A stretch of 64,000 nt of DNA, taken from positions 186,001 through 250,000 of the forward strand of contig CP054182.1 in assembly GCA_015709675.1 (NCBI GenBank). Direction: 5' to 3'. The stretch's first letter is position 1, and each line of letters opens with the position of its first letter. The stretch is from Ignavibacteriales bacterium (GTDB taxonomy: Bacteria > Bacteroidota > Ignavibacteria > Ignavibacteriales > Ignavibacteriaceae). Shown here piece by piece: positions 7,442 through 17,342 of this stretch. The notes below the pieces were generated by a model. It was not told the DNA's origin, ran no database searches, and saw nothing but the letters and a program-made list of their open reading frames with translations. Both the position numbers and the translations under genes were made by a program.

Positions 7442-10400
7442 TTACTTTACGAGAACAATACTTTCCAGTTCTTTCACTTCGCCTGAACCGTCCTTGGCAA
7501 TAATCTGGATGATATATCTTCCGTTTCTTGCCATCAGACCATCGTCGGTCTTGCCGTCCCAGGTAATCTGTTTAATTCCTGCGGAACTGCCGTAGCGTCC
7601 GGGGAACTGCAGATCATCCTGCAGAAGCGTGCGTACCAGTTCACCGCGCATATTGAAGATGCGGATGGTTACGCTTGCGGGCGGTTTAGCCGAATTCAGG
7701 AAATAACCGATCATGGCCGGTGATACTTCCGGTGAAAAAGGACTCGGCATCACGGCAATATATTTCAATCCAAGCGGCTGATTTTCCGTAAGCATTGAAT
7801 ACTCGCCGAATCTTCTGAATGAGCCGAATGAAAGATCATTAGCGGCAGAAAGTTCTTCACCTTCTCCTCCTTTTGCAAGTGACGCGCTCAGGATGCTCCA
7901 CTCATTTGTGTTAACATCGTAGAAGCCCATCACAATACCGCCGTCAAAGAAATCAAGTGATTTATCAACCGGCAGCTTAAGCGTTGCGTTTTTCAGGAGC
8001 GAATCCCCCTTGAGCGCAAAGTCAGCTTCATAACTGATGGCATACTGACGGTCAGAAACCACATAAGATGCTGCCTTACCGACGGGATTATAGTTCTTCT
8101 TTCCCGGTCCGAATGCGGGCTTATTAATGGTAACATTAACCGGTCCCGGAACTGAACCTGATTGTATATTCAGCGTGAGTCCTTCTTTGTTGGTCAGTGT
8201 AACAACTGACGTTGGAAGAAGCTGTGCGTATACACTCAGATCAGCGCTTCCTTTTTTGCCGCCGCTCTTATCTTCAGCAGTAACCGTTACGTTACCGATG
8301 AAGGTTGAGTCAGCCGGCTTGAAGAATCCGGAATTGCTGATGGTACCGGCTGCGGCAGGAGTAAGCGACCATTGCAGACTGCTTCCGAGATAAACGCTGC
8401 GCTGCAGGGTATCAAGGCCGGTGAATGCAAACTGAAGTCCTGCTGACGTGTTTGCAAGTTTATTTGTTCCTGATGATACTTTAATTTCACTCAGCGGTAT
8501 ATCAATACTCTGCAGAGACTGATTTACTCTGACTGATGATCCCTTAAAGAGAGCAGTTGCAGAAAGAATAAAACTTCCGTTCTTCGTGGGTTTAATCAGT
8601 ACTCTGGTTGAGTCATTCGGATCAGGGAATGAGAAAACCAGTCCGCTTTCAGCGCTGCTTTCCCATCTGATTCTGCCCGCCGGATTTGCTCCGGTAAACT
8701 CAGAAGTGAGCGATTTATTGGTACCGTCACGAAGATTAAGATGGAGCTCGTATTCATCATCCTTTCTCAGAATGATGTTATCTAATGACGGCTCAAGAGT
8801 TGCCTGAGTAAGCACTCCTGATGCAAGAGGAGTTACTACATACTCCTCTGTGCCGAATACCACACCGGTGGCATTATTGCGCACCCTTATATAATAGTGC
8901 AATGGTTCAAGAGAGTTCTGAGCAGGTATAGATGCACTCAGTACTTTATTGCTGAGTGACATATTCAGCTGGCTGAACTCACTCTGATTTTCATTCCTGT
9001 AAAACACTGTGCCGGTTAAGGTAGTGATATTATCACTCACATTTACCGCAATGCGTGTCGCGCTGTCAGAGAGCACGCGCGTAACAGGTACATGTTTATA
9101 TCTGAAGCCAATGTTTCTGGTGACCTTCGTGGTGTCAGAAGCAAGAGTAATTACAAACTCGCTTTCATCCGGCACCATATATCCTTCAAGCTCAAATGCA
9201 AACCGGTAGTTTCCTGCCGGCAGACGGTCTGAAGATGCATAACGGCCGGTATTCGAGGTAACATTCTGATTCTCTGAACCGTCCGGTTTAATCAGAGTAA
9301 TCTTAACGTTCGGCAGAGCAGTAATACCATCCGTCACGTTAAAGGTAATTTGTCCGCTCGGCAGAATGAAATTGCCTGCTGAGACTGATGTGCCGATCTG
9401 TGATGCGGTAAATCTGATGATCTTGCTCTGGGCAACCAGTCCCGCGCCGGAAATGGTTACGATATATGTTGTGGTATCAGTAGCACCCGATGAGACCGGC
9501 AGGTTATCAATGGTGAAATTACCGCTGGCATTGGTCACTGTTGTAAACGTATTTGATGAGGTGGCATTAACAGTGATATTTGCCACACCGGCACCGCCAA
9601 AAAGCACGCGGCCGGTTACAACTGCTGATGCTTTTACAAGGTCATAGTTCTTATTATTCAACGAAGCTCCGGCTGCAATGGTTACCGTTTCAGTTGCGGT
9701 AACGTATCCGGTCTTTGATGCCGTGATAACGGCTTCACCCGGAGGGACATTGCTGATAGTATATGCTCCGTTGGCATTTGATTCAGCTGAAATCAGCTGT
9801 CCGGTGGCTGTATTACGGATTGTTATCTGAGCCTGTCCGAGAGCTGTTGTGCTCGAACCTGACACACTTCTGATAACACCGGCGATTGATGAGGTATTGC
9901 GTGTCAGAACAAAGCTTTCACTTATGCTGCCTCCGCTTGCAACCGTTACCGCCTTTTCAGCTGGGACGGAGCTATAACCGCTCAGTGATGCGCGCAGTAT
10001 ATATCCTCCTGATGGAATATCCTGAAAACGGAGTTCTCCGGTTGTTGAAGTTGCGCCGCTGAAAACTCTTGTTCCGTCGTTGCTTACTAAGGTTACCGAT
10101 ACATTTTCCAGCGGAGCCGAGGTATTGGTTCTCGCGGATACATTTACGGTACCGGAGTTAACTGTCGCAGTGAAATTAATTGACTGGCTGTTGCTTCCGT
10201 CAAGAGCAAAGTTCTGCGTTGCAGGGCTGAAGGTAAATCCGGTTTTAACAACCGATATGGTGTAACTTCCCGAGGTAAGATATTCCATCCGGTAGTCACC
10301 CGTGCTGGATGAAAGGATTGATCTTGTTTCACCCGTAGTGTTATTAACCAGCGTGATGGCAGCCGCATCGGTACCGGCATTACCGGAAACAACCGATGTG

Positions 10401-13400
10401 CTCACGCGGATGACAAGCGACTGTACCGGCACACTGGTTGCTCCGGCGGCGATGTTCAGATTCACTGAATCATTCGCGTGGCCTTCACGGAAAATTTCAG
10501 TATATAAACGATAGTTTCTTCCGGAACTCACTGCCGGGAACTCAAATGCTCCCTGTGAGTTTGCCGTGGTTGTATATACCGCATCAGATGCAGTAAGCCT
10601 TACATCGGCATTAAATCCGAGAGCCAGGCCATTCTGATTCAGCACTGTTCCTGTTACGCGGACTGTGTTCGGCGTAAGCGGAATAAACAGATTAGCTGTT
10701 GTGGTAACATTCACACTCTGGGTTGATGTGGCGTATCCCGCGGCGCTTGCCGTTAGGGAATAGGTGCCCGGAGCCAGTCCGGAAACGGTGAATTCACCCG
10801 CAGCATTGGTAACAGCATTGCCTGAACCGCCTGAACCGCTCACTGCCACAACCGCATTAAGGATACCGTTGCCGGCAGGATCGCGAACTGCACCGCTGAT
10901 AACTGAGTTATTCAGCGCCATATCATTTATGTTTGCCGTTCCGTTGAGTGCGGTTGTCGTAAGAGTTACGTTAATACTCTGTGATGACCGGTAACCGCTT
11001 CTTGATGCTGTTACAGAATAAGCACCCGTTGCAAGACCAGTTATTTCATATGCACCGCTCGCGCTGCTCACTGCTGAAAGCGCCGCTCCGGCAGCATTTA
11101 CCGCGGTAACCGTAGCACCCGATACTGCGCCTCCGCCTGCAAGGGTTACTGTACCGCTGATCTTTCCGGCAAGTGCAAAGAGTGTTGAATTGACTACTCT
11201 GGACTGACCGTCATTCAGAGTAAATGAACTGAGCACTGAATCCGCATATCCGGGAAGTCTGAAGGAAAGTGTATATACTCCTCCGAGAACTCTCTGCAGC
11301 GTATAACTTCCGTCAGATCCGGTTGTGGCGGTTGCACCTCCTGCAGTGCCGGTCAGATTAACCACAACACCGCTGAGCGGTACTGCCGCATTGCTTCTGA
11401 CAATACCGGTTACCAGCGCAAAATTTTCGTTAAGATTAAAATTGATATTCGTTAATGACTGGCCAAGTGCCAGAGTGATGGCAAGACTGTCAAGTGTATA
11501 CCCGGCCCTGAATGCACGGAGTCTGTAACTTCCGGCAGCAGCACCCACGGTATATTGTCCGTTGAGGTTCGTGGTAATCTGCTCAATAACAGCACCGGTG
11601 GATGGGTTAACCAGCTGCATGGTTACGCCGCTGAGCGCCTGTCCTGCCACTCTTACCTGTCCTGCTACTGAAGATGGTACAGCATTCATTGTTCCGTTAA
11701 GCGTGGTTGAACTGCCCGCTGTAAGAGTTGCTGTTGTCTGTGATACTGTTGCGTATCCGGTAGCACTGAAGGTCTGAGTATATGCCTTGCCTGCCTCAAC
11801 AGTAAGTGCATATTCACCCGTAATGCTGGTTACCGTACTGAAATTATTATTTGCGTTCGCATTATCAACCAGACGTACCGTTACTCCTGAAAGAGGCAGG
11901 TTGTTAGAACGGACTGTTCCTCGGACAATTGCTGTATTCTGAACAAGATTAAAATTATTATTGGAACTGGTTTGTCCCGGGCCAATAACTGTTGTATCAG
12001 TTACGGAAGTAATGAATCCCTGCCGGAAAGCAAACTTTCTCCATGTGCCTGGCGCTAGACTGAATGAATAGTCACCGTTTGCATTGGTAACAACGGTAAA
12101 AGTTGAAACACCGTTAGTCGCGGTTACCGAAGCGCCTGGCAGAGGCTGTCCTGCACTGGATACACGGCCCGACATCACGCCTGCATTGGCTGACATCTGA
12201 AAGTTAATTCCGGAAAGTGACTGACCTGGATTTACCGTCACGGAAACAGACTGAGGAGTTACATATCCTGATCGGGTGACCGTAACAGAATGAGTTCCGG
12301 CCGGAAGACTGAGTGTATAGGTACCGGTTGAGAGTGTTGTCGTTGTGGCAACCCCCTGCACTGATACGGTTGCACCGGCTAAAGCGCCTCCGCCTAATGC
12401 AGAAACATTACCAGAGATTGAACTCGGGTTTGGTGTAAGAGTAAAATCAACTCCTGAAACCGTCTGTGCAACACTCAGAGTAAGCTGGACAGCATTGCTC
12501 GGAGTAAATCCGCTCTGTGAGGTGCTGATGGTATATGAACCATTTTTCAGACTGAGTGTATATTGTCCGTTGTTTCCGGTTATCGCGGTAATAGTCTGGC
12601 CGGATACCGGTGTGGCCGTAACGGTAATACCGCTGACCGGAACCTGCCCGGTAGAGCCGGTTACCTGATAAACAAATCCCGTAACCTGATTTGCACGGGG
12701 TACCAGTACAAAATTCTGGTTCAGTAAATTACCGCCTGTGGTCAGGGAAAGAGTTCTCGGCGCCGGACTAACAAAACCGGTTTTCGTAACCTCAACAGTC
12801 CATGAACCGGAAGATATATTAAACGCATAATCGCCCGCGCTGTTTGTGGTTGTCGTCTGAACTTCCGTTCCCTTTGTTGCCTTAACGATTGCAAGCTGCA
12901 CCGGTGCATTCTCATCATTAACAACTTTGCCTGAGAAAGCAGCAGCATCAAGCCTGATAACAATAGGAGTGGATAAAACAATCTGACCGGTATCAACATT
13001 CACCTGAACGGCTGTGTTGGATATATATCCTGCCTTTGAGGCGACCACACTATAAGAGCCCTTTGGAAGGTTCAGACTGAACGATCCGCCGGATGTGGTG
13101 CTTCCGCTGGTAACGGCGCCGGTAAGATTATTGGTAAACCGGACGGAGGCAGCCCCTACTGATGCATTCGACTGATCACGGACACTTCCTGATACAATCG
13201 AGGGGAGAGGCCTCATGATAAAATTAATTTCCGTCTGTGTTGTCTGACTGAGTGAAACAGTGACTGTCGTATCCAGAAATCCCTGCTTCCTTGCAGTGAA
13301 GCGATAGGTATCATGCGGTATTGAATCCGAGAATGATGAACTATTCGATACCACATACGGAACTGATGGCGTATATCCTGAAGTGGTTGATGCGATCTGG

Positions 13401-14584
13401 AATTCGAAGTTCGTTAACGCCGTATTATCAAGCGATGAAGTAGCCCGCACCCTGTATTTTGAAGTAGGCACCTCATATTGGAAAACCCGGCTCAGACTGG
13501 CGCTTCCTGCACCGGTTATTGAATTTGGAACAACAAACCATACATACTTTCCTTTAATCAGATTAAGCCGCGCGGGGAAATCCAGAACGTTATTGGTCGT
13601 AGTTCCATTCCATAACGGAAGGTCTATCTCCTGGTTGCTTCCCGCAAACTGCGTTACACGGTTAAAAAGATATACGGTGTAGCTGTTTGCATTCGGCACA
13701 ACATCCCACTGGAATCTGATGGTAGGAGACGCAAAGAATGTTGTATTAGCAGCCGGGGCAACCAGATTGGGCACAGCAAGTGAGGAAGATGACTGATACG
13801 TAAAAGTGGTAATACCGCCAAAGGCAGTACTTGCGTATGCAATATTGGTCTGATCATACATATTCAGGATTGTATAATAATACGTGGTTCCTGATATAAG
13901 AGGTATGGCTGACTGCGTAAATGGAGTATGGGGACTTATAGTGCCATATTGCGCGGAGTTGCTGGTTGTTATAAAGTCCCAGACAATGTTTGCACCCTGC
14001 ACACTCGGGTTTCCGAGTGAATCAGTTCTTACCACAAAAGGTGTGCTTGAAACAATAATCCAGTATGCAGATACACCGGGGAGAGCATTCCACTGGAAAT
14101 TCGGTGTGGCATTGGTTATTGTTCCTTTAGGCGCGCTTGGCGTGGGGGCAAGTGCTGTTTCAATAACAAACTGCACTTCATTGGAATAATCAATGGTGCC
14201 CGGATTGCTGTTGAAATTTGCCTGAATGCCGGCGAGGGTGGTCTGTGTTGAATTGGTTATAAGGCCATAATATCTTCCGACCGGAAGGTTAAGCGGGCTT
14301 CCCCCCGGAACTATTGTACCTGTGGTTCCCAATACATTAACGGAACCCAGACCATAATTACCCGGAGATGACCCCACCCGGAATCTGTTGGATGTACCAG
14401 AAAGGTTCTTAGTCCATTTAAGAACCATCTGACTGTTTGTCCCGTAGAATACTTTAATTACAGGGGTGTTGCTCCCCGAATTGAACCCTCTGGGAGGTTC
14501 AAGTATCATCGTTTGCGACAGGGCAAAAGAGGTCAGTAAAAGAAATCCAAGAAAGAATTGTGACACGAAAGCGGATTTTCTCAT
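7442..14584 (-). CDS. Giant surface protein with about 17 carboxypeptidase-regulatory-like repeats
   Basis: A 2380-residue exported protein. After the signal peptide (FFLGFLLLTSFALSQ), residues about 30-370 hold fibronectin/Ig-like strands with repeated WNALPG and WDVVPN motifs. From about 375 to 1828 come roughly 17 tandem units of 80-90 residues of the carboxypeptidase regulatory-like type, each with the pattern VSGxVxxxxxxPLxGAxVxx, then GxYxLxLxxGxYxxxxxxxG, then a strand before the next unit. After these are Ig-like domains and, in the last 110 residues, a FlgD-Ig-like domain (IRIFNMRGELVRTL, ITWDGKTDDGLMARNGRY) of the kind that ends many secreted Bacteroidota proteins; it may serve as the T9SS signal although NYPNPFNP is absent. 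A surface or adhesive role is inferred. An inverted repeat at 14635-14670 lies in its leader. Confidence 0.85.
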   Translation of the reverse strand: MRKSAFVSQFFLGFLLLTSFALSQTMILEPPRGFNSGSNTPVIKVFYGTNSQMVLKWTKNLSGTSNRFRVGSSPGNYGLGSVNVLGTTGTIVPGGSPLNLPVGRYYGLITNSTQTTLAGIQANFNSNPGTIDYSNEVQFVIETALAPTPSAPKGTITNATPNFQWNALPGVSAYWIIVSSTPFVVRTDSLGNPSVQGANIVWDFITTSNSAQYGTISPHTPFTQSAIPLISGTTYYYTILNMYDQTNIAYASTAFGGITTFTYQSSSSLAVPNLVAPAANTTFFASPTIRFQWDVVPNANSYTVYLFNRVTQFAGSNQEIDLPLWNGTTTNNVLDFPARLNLIKGKYVWFVVPNSITGAGSASLSRVFQYEVPTSKYRVRATSSLDNTALTNFEFQIASTTSGYTPSVPYVVSNSSSFSDSIPHDTYRFTARKQGFLDTTVTVSLSQTTQTEINFIMRPLPSIVSGSVRDQSNASVGAASVRFTNNLTGAVTSGSTTSGGSFSLNLPKGSYSVVASKAGYISNTAVQVNVDTGQIVLSTPIVIRLDAAAFSGKVVNDENAPVQLAIVKATKGTEVQTTTTNSAGDYAFNISSGSWTVEVTKTGFVSPAPRTLSLTTGGNLLNQNFVLVPRANQVTGFVYQVTGSTGQVPVSGITVTATPVSGQTITAITGNNGQYTLSLKNGSYTISTSQSGFTPSNAVQLTLSVAQTVSGVDFTLTPNPSSISGNVSALGGGALAGATVSVQGVATTTTLSTGTYTLSLPAGTHSVTVTRSGYVTPQSVSVTVNPGQSLSGINFQMSANAGVMSGRVSSAGQPLPGASVTATNGVSTFTVVTNANGDYSFSLAPGTWRKFAFRQGFITSVTDTTVIGPGQTSSNNNFNLVQNTAIVRGTVRSNNLPLSGVTVRLVDNANANNNFSTVTSITGEYALTVEAGKAYTQTFSATGYATVSQTTATLTAGSSTTLNGTMNAVPSSVAGQVRVAGQALSGVTMQLVNPSTGAVIEQITTNLNGQYTVGAAAGSYRLRAFRAGYTLDSLAITLALGQSLTNINFNLNENFALVTGIVRSNAAVPLSGVVVNLTGTAGGATATTGSDGSYTLQRVLGGVYTLSFRLPGYADSVLSSFTLNDGQSRVVNSTLFALAGKISGTVTLAGGGAVSGATVTAVNAAGAALSAVSSASGAYEITGLATGAYSVTASRSGYRSSQSINVTLTTTALNGTANINDMALNNSVISGAVRDPAGNGILNAVVAVSGSGGSGNAVTNAAGEFTVSGLAPGTYSLTASAAGYATSTQSVNVTTTANLFIPLTPNTVRVTGTVLNQNGLALGFNADVRLTASDAVYTTTANSQGAFEFPAVSSGRNYRLYTEIFREGHANDSVNLNIAAGATSVPVQSLVIRVSTSVVSGNAGTDAAAITLVNNTTGETRSILSSSTGDYRMEYLTSGSYTISVVKTGFTFSPATQNFALDGSNSQSINFTATVNSGTVNVSARTNTSAPLENVSVTLVSNDGTRVFSGATSTTGELRFQDIPSGGYILRASLSGYSSVPAEKAVTVASGGSISESFVLTRNTSSIAGVIRSVSGSSTTALGQAQITIRNTATGQLISAESNANGAYTISNVPPGEAVITASKTGYVTATETVTIAAGASLNNKNYDLVKASAVVTGRVLFGGAGVANITVNATSSNTFTTVTNASGNFTIDNLPVSSGATDTTTYIVTISGAGLVAQSKIIRFTASQIGTSVSAGNFILPSGQITFNVTDGITALPNVKITLIKPDGSENQNVTSNTGRYASSDRLPAGNYRFAFELEGYMVPDESEFVITLASDTTKVTRNIGFRYKHVPVTRVLSDSATRIAVNVSDNITTLTGTVFYRNENQSEFSQLNMSLSNKVLSASIPAQNSLEPLHYYIRVRNNATGVVFGTEEYVVTPLASGVLTQATLEPSLDNIILRKDDEYELHLNLRDGTNKSLTSEFTGANPAGRIRWESSAESGLVFSFPDPNDSTRVLIKPTKNGSFILSATALFKGSSVRVNQSLQSIDIPLSEIKVSSGTNKLANTSAGLQFAFTGLDTLQRSVYLGSSLQWSLTPAAAGTISNSGFFKPADSTFIGNVTVTAEDKSGGKKGSADLSVYAQLLPTSVVTLTNKEGLTLNIQSGSVPGPVNVTINKPAFGPGKKNYNPVGKAASYVVSDRQYAISYEADFALKGDSLLKNATLKLPVDKSLDFFDGGIVMGFYDVNTNEWSILSASLAKGGEGEELSAANDLSFGSFRRFGEYSMLTENQPLGLKYIAVMPSPFSPEVSPAMIGYFLNSAKPPASVTIRIFNMRGELVRTLLQDDLQFPGRYGSSAGIKQITWDGKTDDGLMARNGRYIIQIIAKDGSGEVKELESIVLVK

Positions 14585-14634
14585 CGTTCTACTCTTTTAT
14601 TAAATATGAAAATGATTCAATTTCAAAGGACAGA

Positions 14635-14670
14635 AAATATTCCCGGAACACACAAAAACGGGGAATATTT
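14635..14670. promoter_or_regulatory. Inverted repeat in the leader of the giant repeat protein gene
   Basis: Perfect 10-bp arms AAATATTCCC (14635-14644) and GGGAATATTT (14661-14670), separated by 16 bases. It sits 51-86 bases upstream of the minus-strand ATG at 14584, in the region shared with the divergent amidohydrolase gene. A second perfect 10-bp palindrome, CTAAATTTAG, follows at 14677-14686. These could be operators or an mRNA leader hairpin. Confidence 0.45.
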
Positions 14671-14798
14671 AGCACCCTAAATTTAGTCCGATTTTCACAA
14701 ATAACAACGTAGTTTTATTATTTTCCGTCTTTAAATCACAGCGGTTTTTTTCCGTTGTTCATTATTCACCTTTCTTTTAAGTAAATAATACGGATTCC

Positions 14799-16100
14799 AT
14801 GAAGCAACTTTTTTTTCTGTTTTTGGCATTCCTGCTGCTTATCTCACAGGCACTGCCCCAGCAAAAGGTAACCGCCTGGAAAGGAGCACGGATATACACC
14901 GTGGAAGGAAACGTCATTGAGAATGGCGTGATTCTGTCCAAAGGGGGAATAATTACTGCGGTTGGTTCCGCTGAATCAGTTTCCATCCCTTCGGATGCAG
15001 AAGTTATTGATGTTGAGGGAAGGGTTATCATCCCGGGACTGGTTGATACCCATTCCCACATCGGCAATGGTGACGGAGGAGACGCATCATCACCTACTCA
15101 CCCGGACGTACGTATTCTGGACAGCATTGATCCACGGAGCGATACTTTTATGAGGGCAAGGTCAGGCGGAATTACAACCGTAAACGTGATGCCCGGCTCA
15201 GGCCATCTCCTTAGCGGTCAGACCGTTTATCTCAAACTGACCCGCACCGGCAAACTGCAGGATATGCTCTATTGCGATGACCCCATGACCGGTATCTGCG
15301 GCGGCATTAAAATGGCTAATGGTACCAATTCCCTGCGCGGTGCACCGTTCCCCGGAACCCGCGGAAAATCTGCCTCCATTGTCCGCCAGTTGTTTGTGAA
15401 AGCACAGGAATACAAAAAGAAAGTGGATGCTGCCGGAGGCAATCCCGAGAAAATGCCAAAGCGTGATCTTGAAATGGAATCACTGGTGCAGGTTCTGGAA
15501 GGAAAGAAAATCGTCCATCACCATACCCACCGTAATGATGATATTCTCTCGGTTATCCGGCTGCAGAAAGAATTCGGGTTTAAGGTGGTGCTGCATCATG
15601 TTACAGAAGGATGGGTTGTGGCTGAGGAAATCGCAAAAGCCGGAATCCCCTGCTCTATCATTATGATAGACTCCCCGGGAGGAAAGATGGAAACGGTTAA
15701 CCTCGCTTTCGAAAACGGAGCGCTTCTTGAAAAAGCAGGTGTGGATGTGGCGTACCATACGGATGATTATATAACCGATTCACGCCATTTCCTCCGCAGT
15801 GCTGCTCTGGGAGTAAGAGGCGGTATGTCATTCGATAAGGCTCTTGAATCACTCACACTTGCCGGTGCAAGAATGCTCGGGCTTGAGAACCGGATAGGAT
15901 CACTCAAAACCGGAAAGGACGCGGATTTTGTCATCCTCTCCGGCGAACCTTTCAGTGTATATACCAAGGTTGAGCAAACCATCGTTTCCGGTGAAGTGGT
16001 GTTTGACCGCTCCAGACCTGATGACTATAAATACGCTACAGGCGGCTACCGAGTTTACAAAGACCTCTTTTATGATCATGTCCATGAGGAAGAGAGATAA
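14799..16100 (+). CDS. Secreted metal-dependent amidohydrolase
   Basis: A 433-residue enzyme of the amidohydrolase superfamily, closest in style to imidazolonepropionase-like hydrolases, with a signal peptide (MKQLFFLFLAFLLLISQALP), so it acts in the periplasm or outside. The metal site is present: HSH at residues 85-87 in GLVDTHSHIGNG, a histidine cluster HHHTH at 240-244, HH at 266-267 in VVLHHVTEGW, and HTDD at 320-323. The C-terminal part shows the composite-domain motif IGSLKTGKDADFVILSGEPF. The substrate is unknown; related proteins cleave cyclic amides or dipeptides. No good Shine-Dalgarno precedes the ATG. The stop overlaps the next start (TAATG), so it is co-translated with a paralogue that lacks the metal site. 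Confidence 0.88.
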   Translation: MKQLFFLFLAFLLLISQALPQQKVTAWKGARIYTVEGNVIENGVILSKGGIITAVGSAESVSIPSDAEVIDVEGRVIIPGLVDTHSHIGNGDGGDASSPTHPDVRILDSIDPRSDTFMRARSGGITTVNVMPGSGHLLSGQTVYLKLTRTGKLQDMLYCDDPMTGICGGIKMANGTNSLRGAPFPGTRGKSASIVRQLFVKAQEYKKKVDAAGGNPEKMPKRDLEMESLVQVLEGKKIVHHHTHRNDDILSVIRLQKEFGFKVVLHHVTEGWVVAEEIAKAGIPCSIIMIDSPGGKMETVNLAFENGALLEKAGVDVAYHTDDYITDSRHFLRSAALGVRGGMSFDKALESLTLAGARMLGLENRIGSLKTGKDADFVILSGEPFSVYTKVEQTIVSGEVVFDRSRPDDYKYATGGYRVYKDLFYDHVHEEER

Positions 16101-17290
16101 TGAAAATGAAAAATCTGATTGTAACCCTTCTGATTCTCTGCTCCTCTCTTTCAATGGCTCAGATTGCCGTAAAAGGCGGTATAATATATACCATGGACGG
16201 CAAGCCTGTTGCCAACGGTGTTATTCTCATCAAAAACGGTTTGATTGAGGCAATCGGCCCAGCATCTGAAATCACCATCCCCGCAGGATATACCGTCTAT
16301 GAGAATAAAGTTGTAACTCCCGGACTGATTGACGCCCGCACCGTTATGGGGCTCAGCGGTCTCTATAATCAGCCGCATGACCAGGACCAGCTTGAAAAAT
16401 CCGACCCGTTTCAGCCGGAACTCCGTGCATTCGATGCATTCAATCCGCAGGAAGAACTGCTCGCCTATGCCCGGCAGTTCGGTGTAACCACCATCAATAC
16501 CGGACATGCCCCCGGAGCGCTTGCTTCCGGACAGATGATGATCGCCAAGACCTGGTCCCCCGATCAGACAGCCAATATCATGGATTCAGCAAGCTATGTT
16601 GCGTTCACGCTCGGCTCATCAGTTTCGTATATATATAAGAAACCCGGCACACGGGCAAAAGGGATCTCAATGCTGAGGCAGGAATTTATCCGCGCGCAGG
16701 ATTACCTGAAAAAGAAAGATGATGCGCCGCGCGACCTGAAAATGGAGACCATGGCCTCAGTACTCCGCGGTGAGATAGGCGCACTTATCACCGCAAACAC
16801 ATCCGTTGAGATTCTGGCTGCTCTCCGTCTGGCTGAGGAGTTTGGCATTAAAATCACTCTGGATGGTGCAGCCGAAGCATCAGTAGTTTTGAATGAGATC
16901 AAAAAAGCCGGAGTTCCTGTCATCCTGCACGCTCCCATGGCCCGCAGTTACGGAGACCTCAAAAACGCATCTCTTGAAACAGCATCTCTGCTGAAAAAAG
17001 AAGGAATCTCTTTTGCCATTCAAAGCGGTTACGAAGGGTATGTGCCTAAAACCCGCATCATTCTTTTTGAAGCAGCAATGGCAGCAGCAAACGGACTTGG
17101 AATGGAAGCGGCTCTTGAATCCATAACCATCGGCGCAGCCAGGATTCTTGGCATTGATAAAAAAGTTGGATCCATCACCAAAGGCAGACAGGCAGATATC
17201 GTTCTTTTTAACGGAGACCCGTTTGAATATACCAGCAAGGCATGCACCGTTATAATAGACGGAACTGTTGTTTCAAACGAATGTAAATAA
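16100..17290 (+). CDS. Amidohydrolase paralogue without metal ligands (probable pseudoenzyme)
   Basis: A 396-residue secreted protein (signal peptide KNLIVTLLILCSSLSMA) of the same fold as its upstream neighbour. The beginning (IYTMDGKPVANGVILIKNGL), the GLID strand and the end (ILGIDKKVGSITKGRQADIV, LFNGDPFEY) match the superfamily well. Every metal ligand seen in the upstream paralogue is replaced: the HxH position reads DARTVM (residues 78-83), the histidine cluster reads ITANTS (230-235), the HH position reads LDGAAEA (254-260) and the HTDD position reads QSGYEGY (308-314). The frame is intact and the spacing of the fold is kept, so this is a conserved non-catalytic protein, not a decayed gene. 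Overlap of one base with the active paralogue suggests a heteromeric complex. An in-frame ATG two codons later could also be used. Confidence 0.85.
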   Translation: MKMKNLIVTLLILCSSLSMAQIAVKGGIIYTMDGKPVANGVILIKNGLIEAIGPASEITIPAGYTVYENKVVTPGLIDARTVMGLSGLYNQPHDQDQLEKSDPFQPELRAFDAFNPQEELLAYARQFGVTTINTGHAPGALASGQMMIAKTWSPDQTANIMDSASYVAFTLGSSVSYIYKKPGTRAKGISMLRQEFIRAQDYLKKKDDAPRDLKMETMASVLRGEIGALITANTSVEILAALRLAEEFGIKITLDGAAEASVVLNEIKKAGVPVILHAPMARSYGDLKNASLETASLLKKEGISFAIQSGYEGYVPKTRIILFEAAMAAANGLGMEAALESITIGAARILGIDKKVGSITKGRQADIVLFNGDPFEYTSKACTVIIDGTVVSNECK

Positions 17291-17310
17291 TAATTTCTCA
17301 TACAACATTT

Positions 17311-17338
17311 AAGAGGGCTGGCTTGCTTCAGCCCTCTT
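17311..17338 (+). terminator. Hairpin terminator after the amidohydrolase pair
   Basis: Perfect 10-bp stem AAGAGGGCTG / CAGCCCTCTT with an 8-base loop, 20 bases after the stop codon. Only a short AT-rich run follows, so termination strength is uncertain. Confidence 0.65.
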
Positions 17339-17342
17339 AAAT

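Noticed and set aside
12345-12668. Plus-strand frames antisense to the 17-repeat protein
   Set aside because: Regular recurrence follows the repeat codon pattern of the true gene; proline- and alanine-rich products without start signals.
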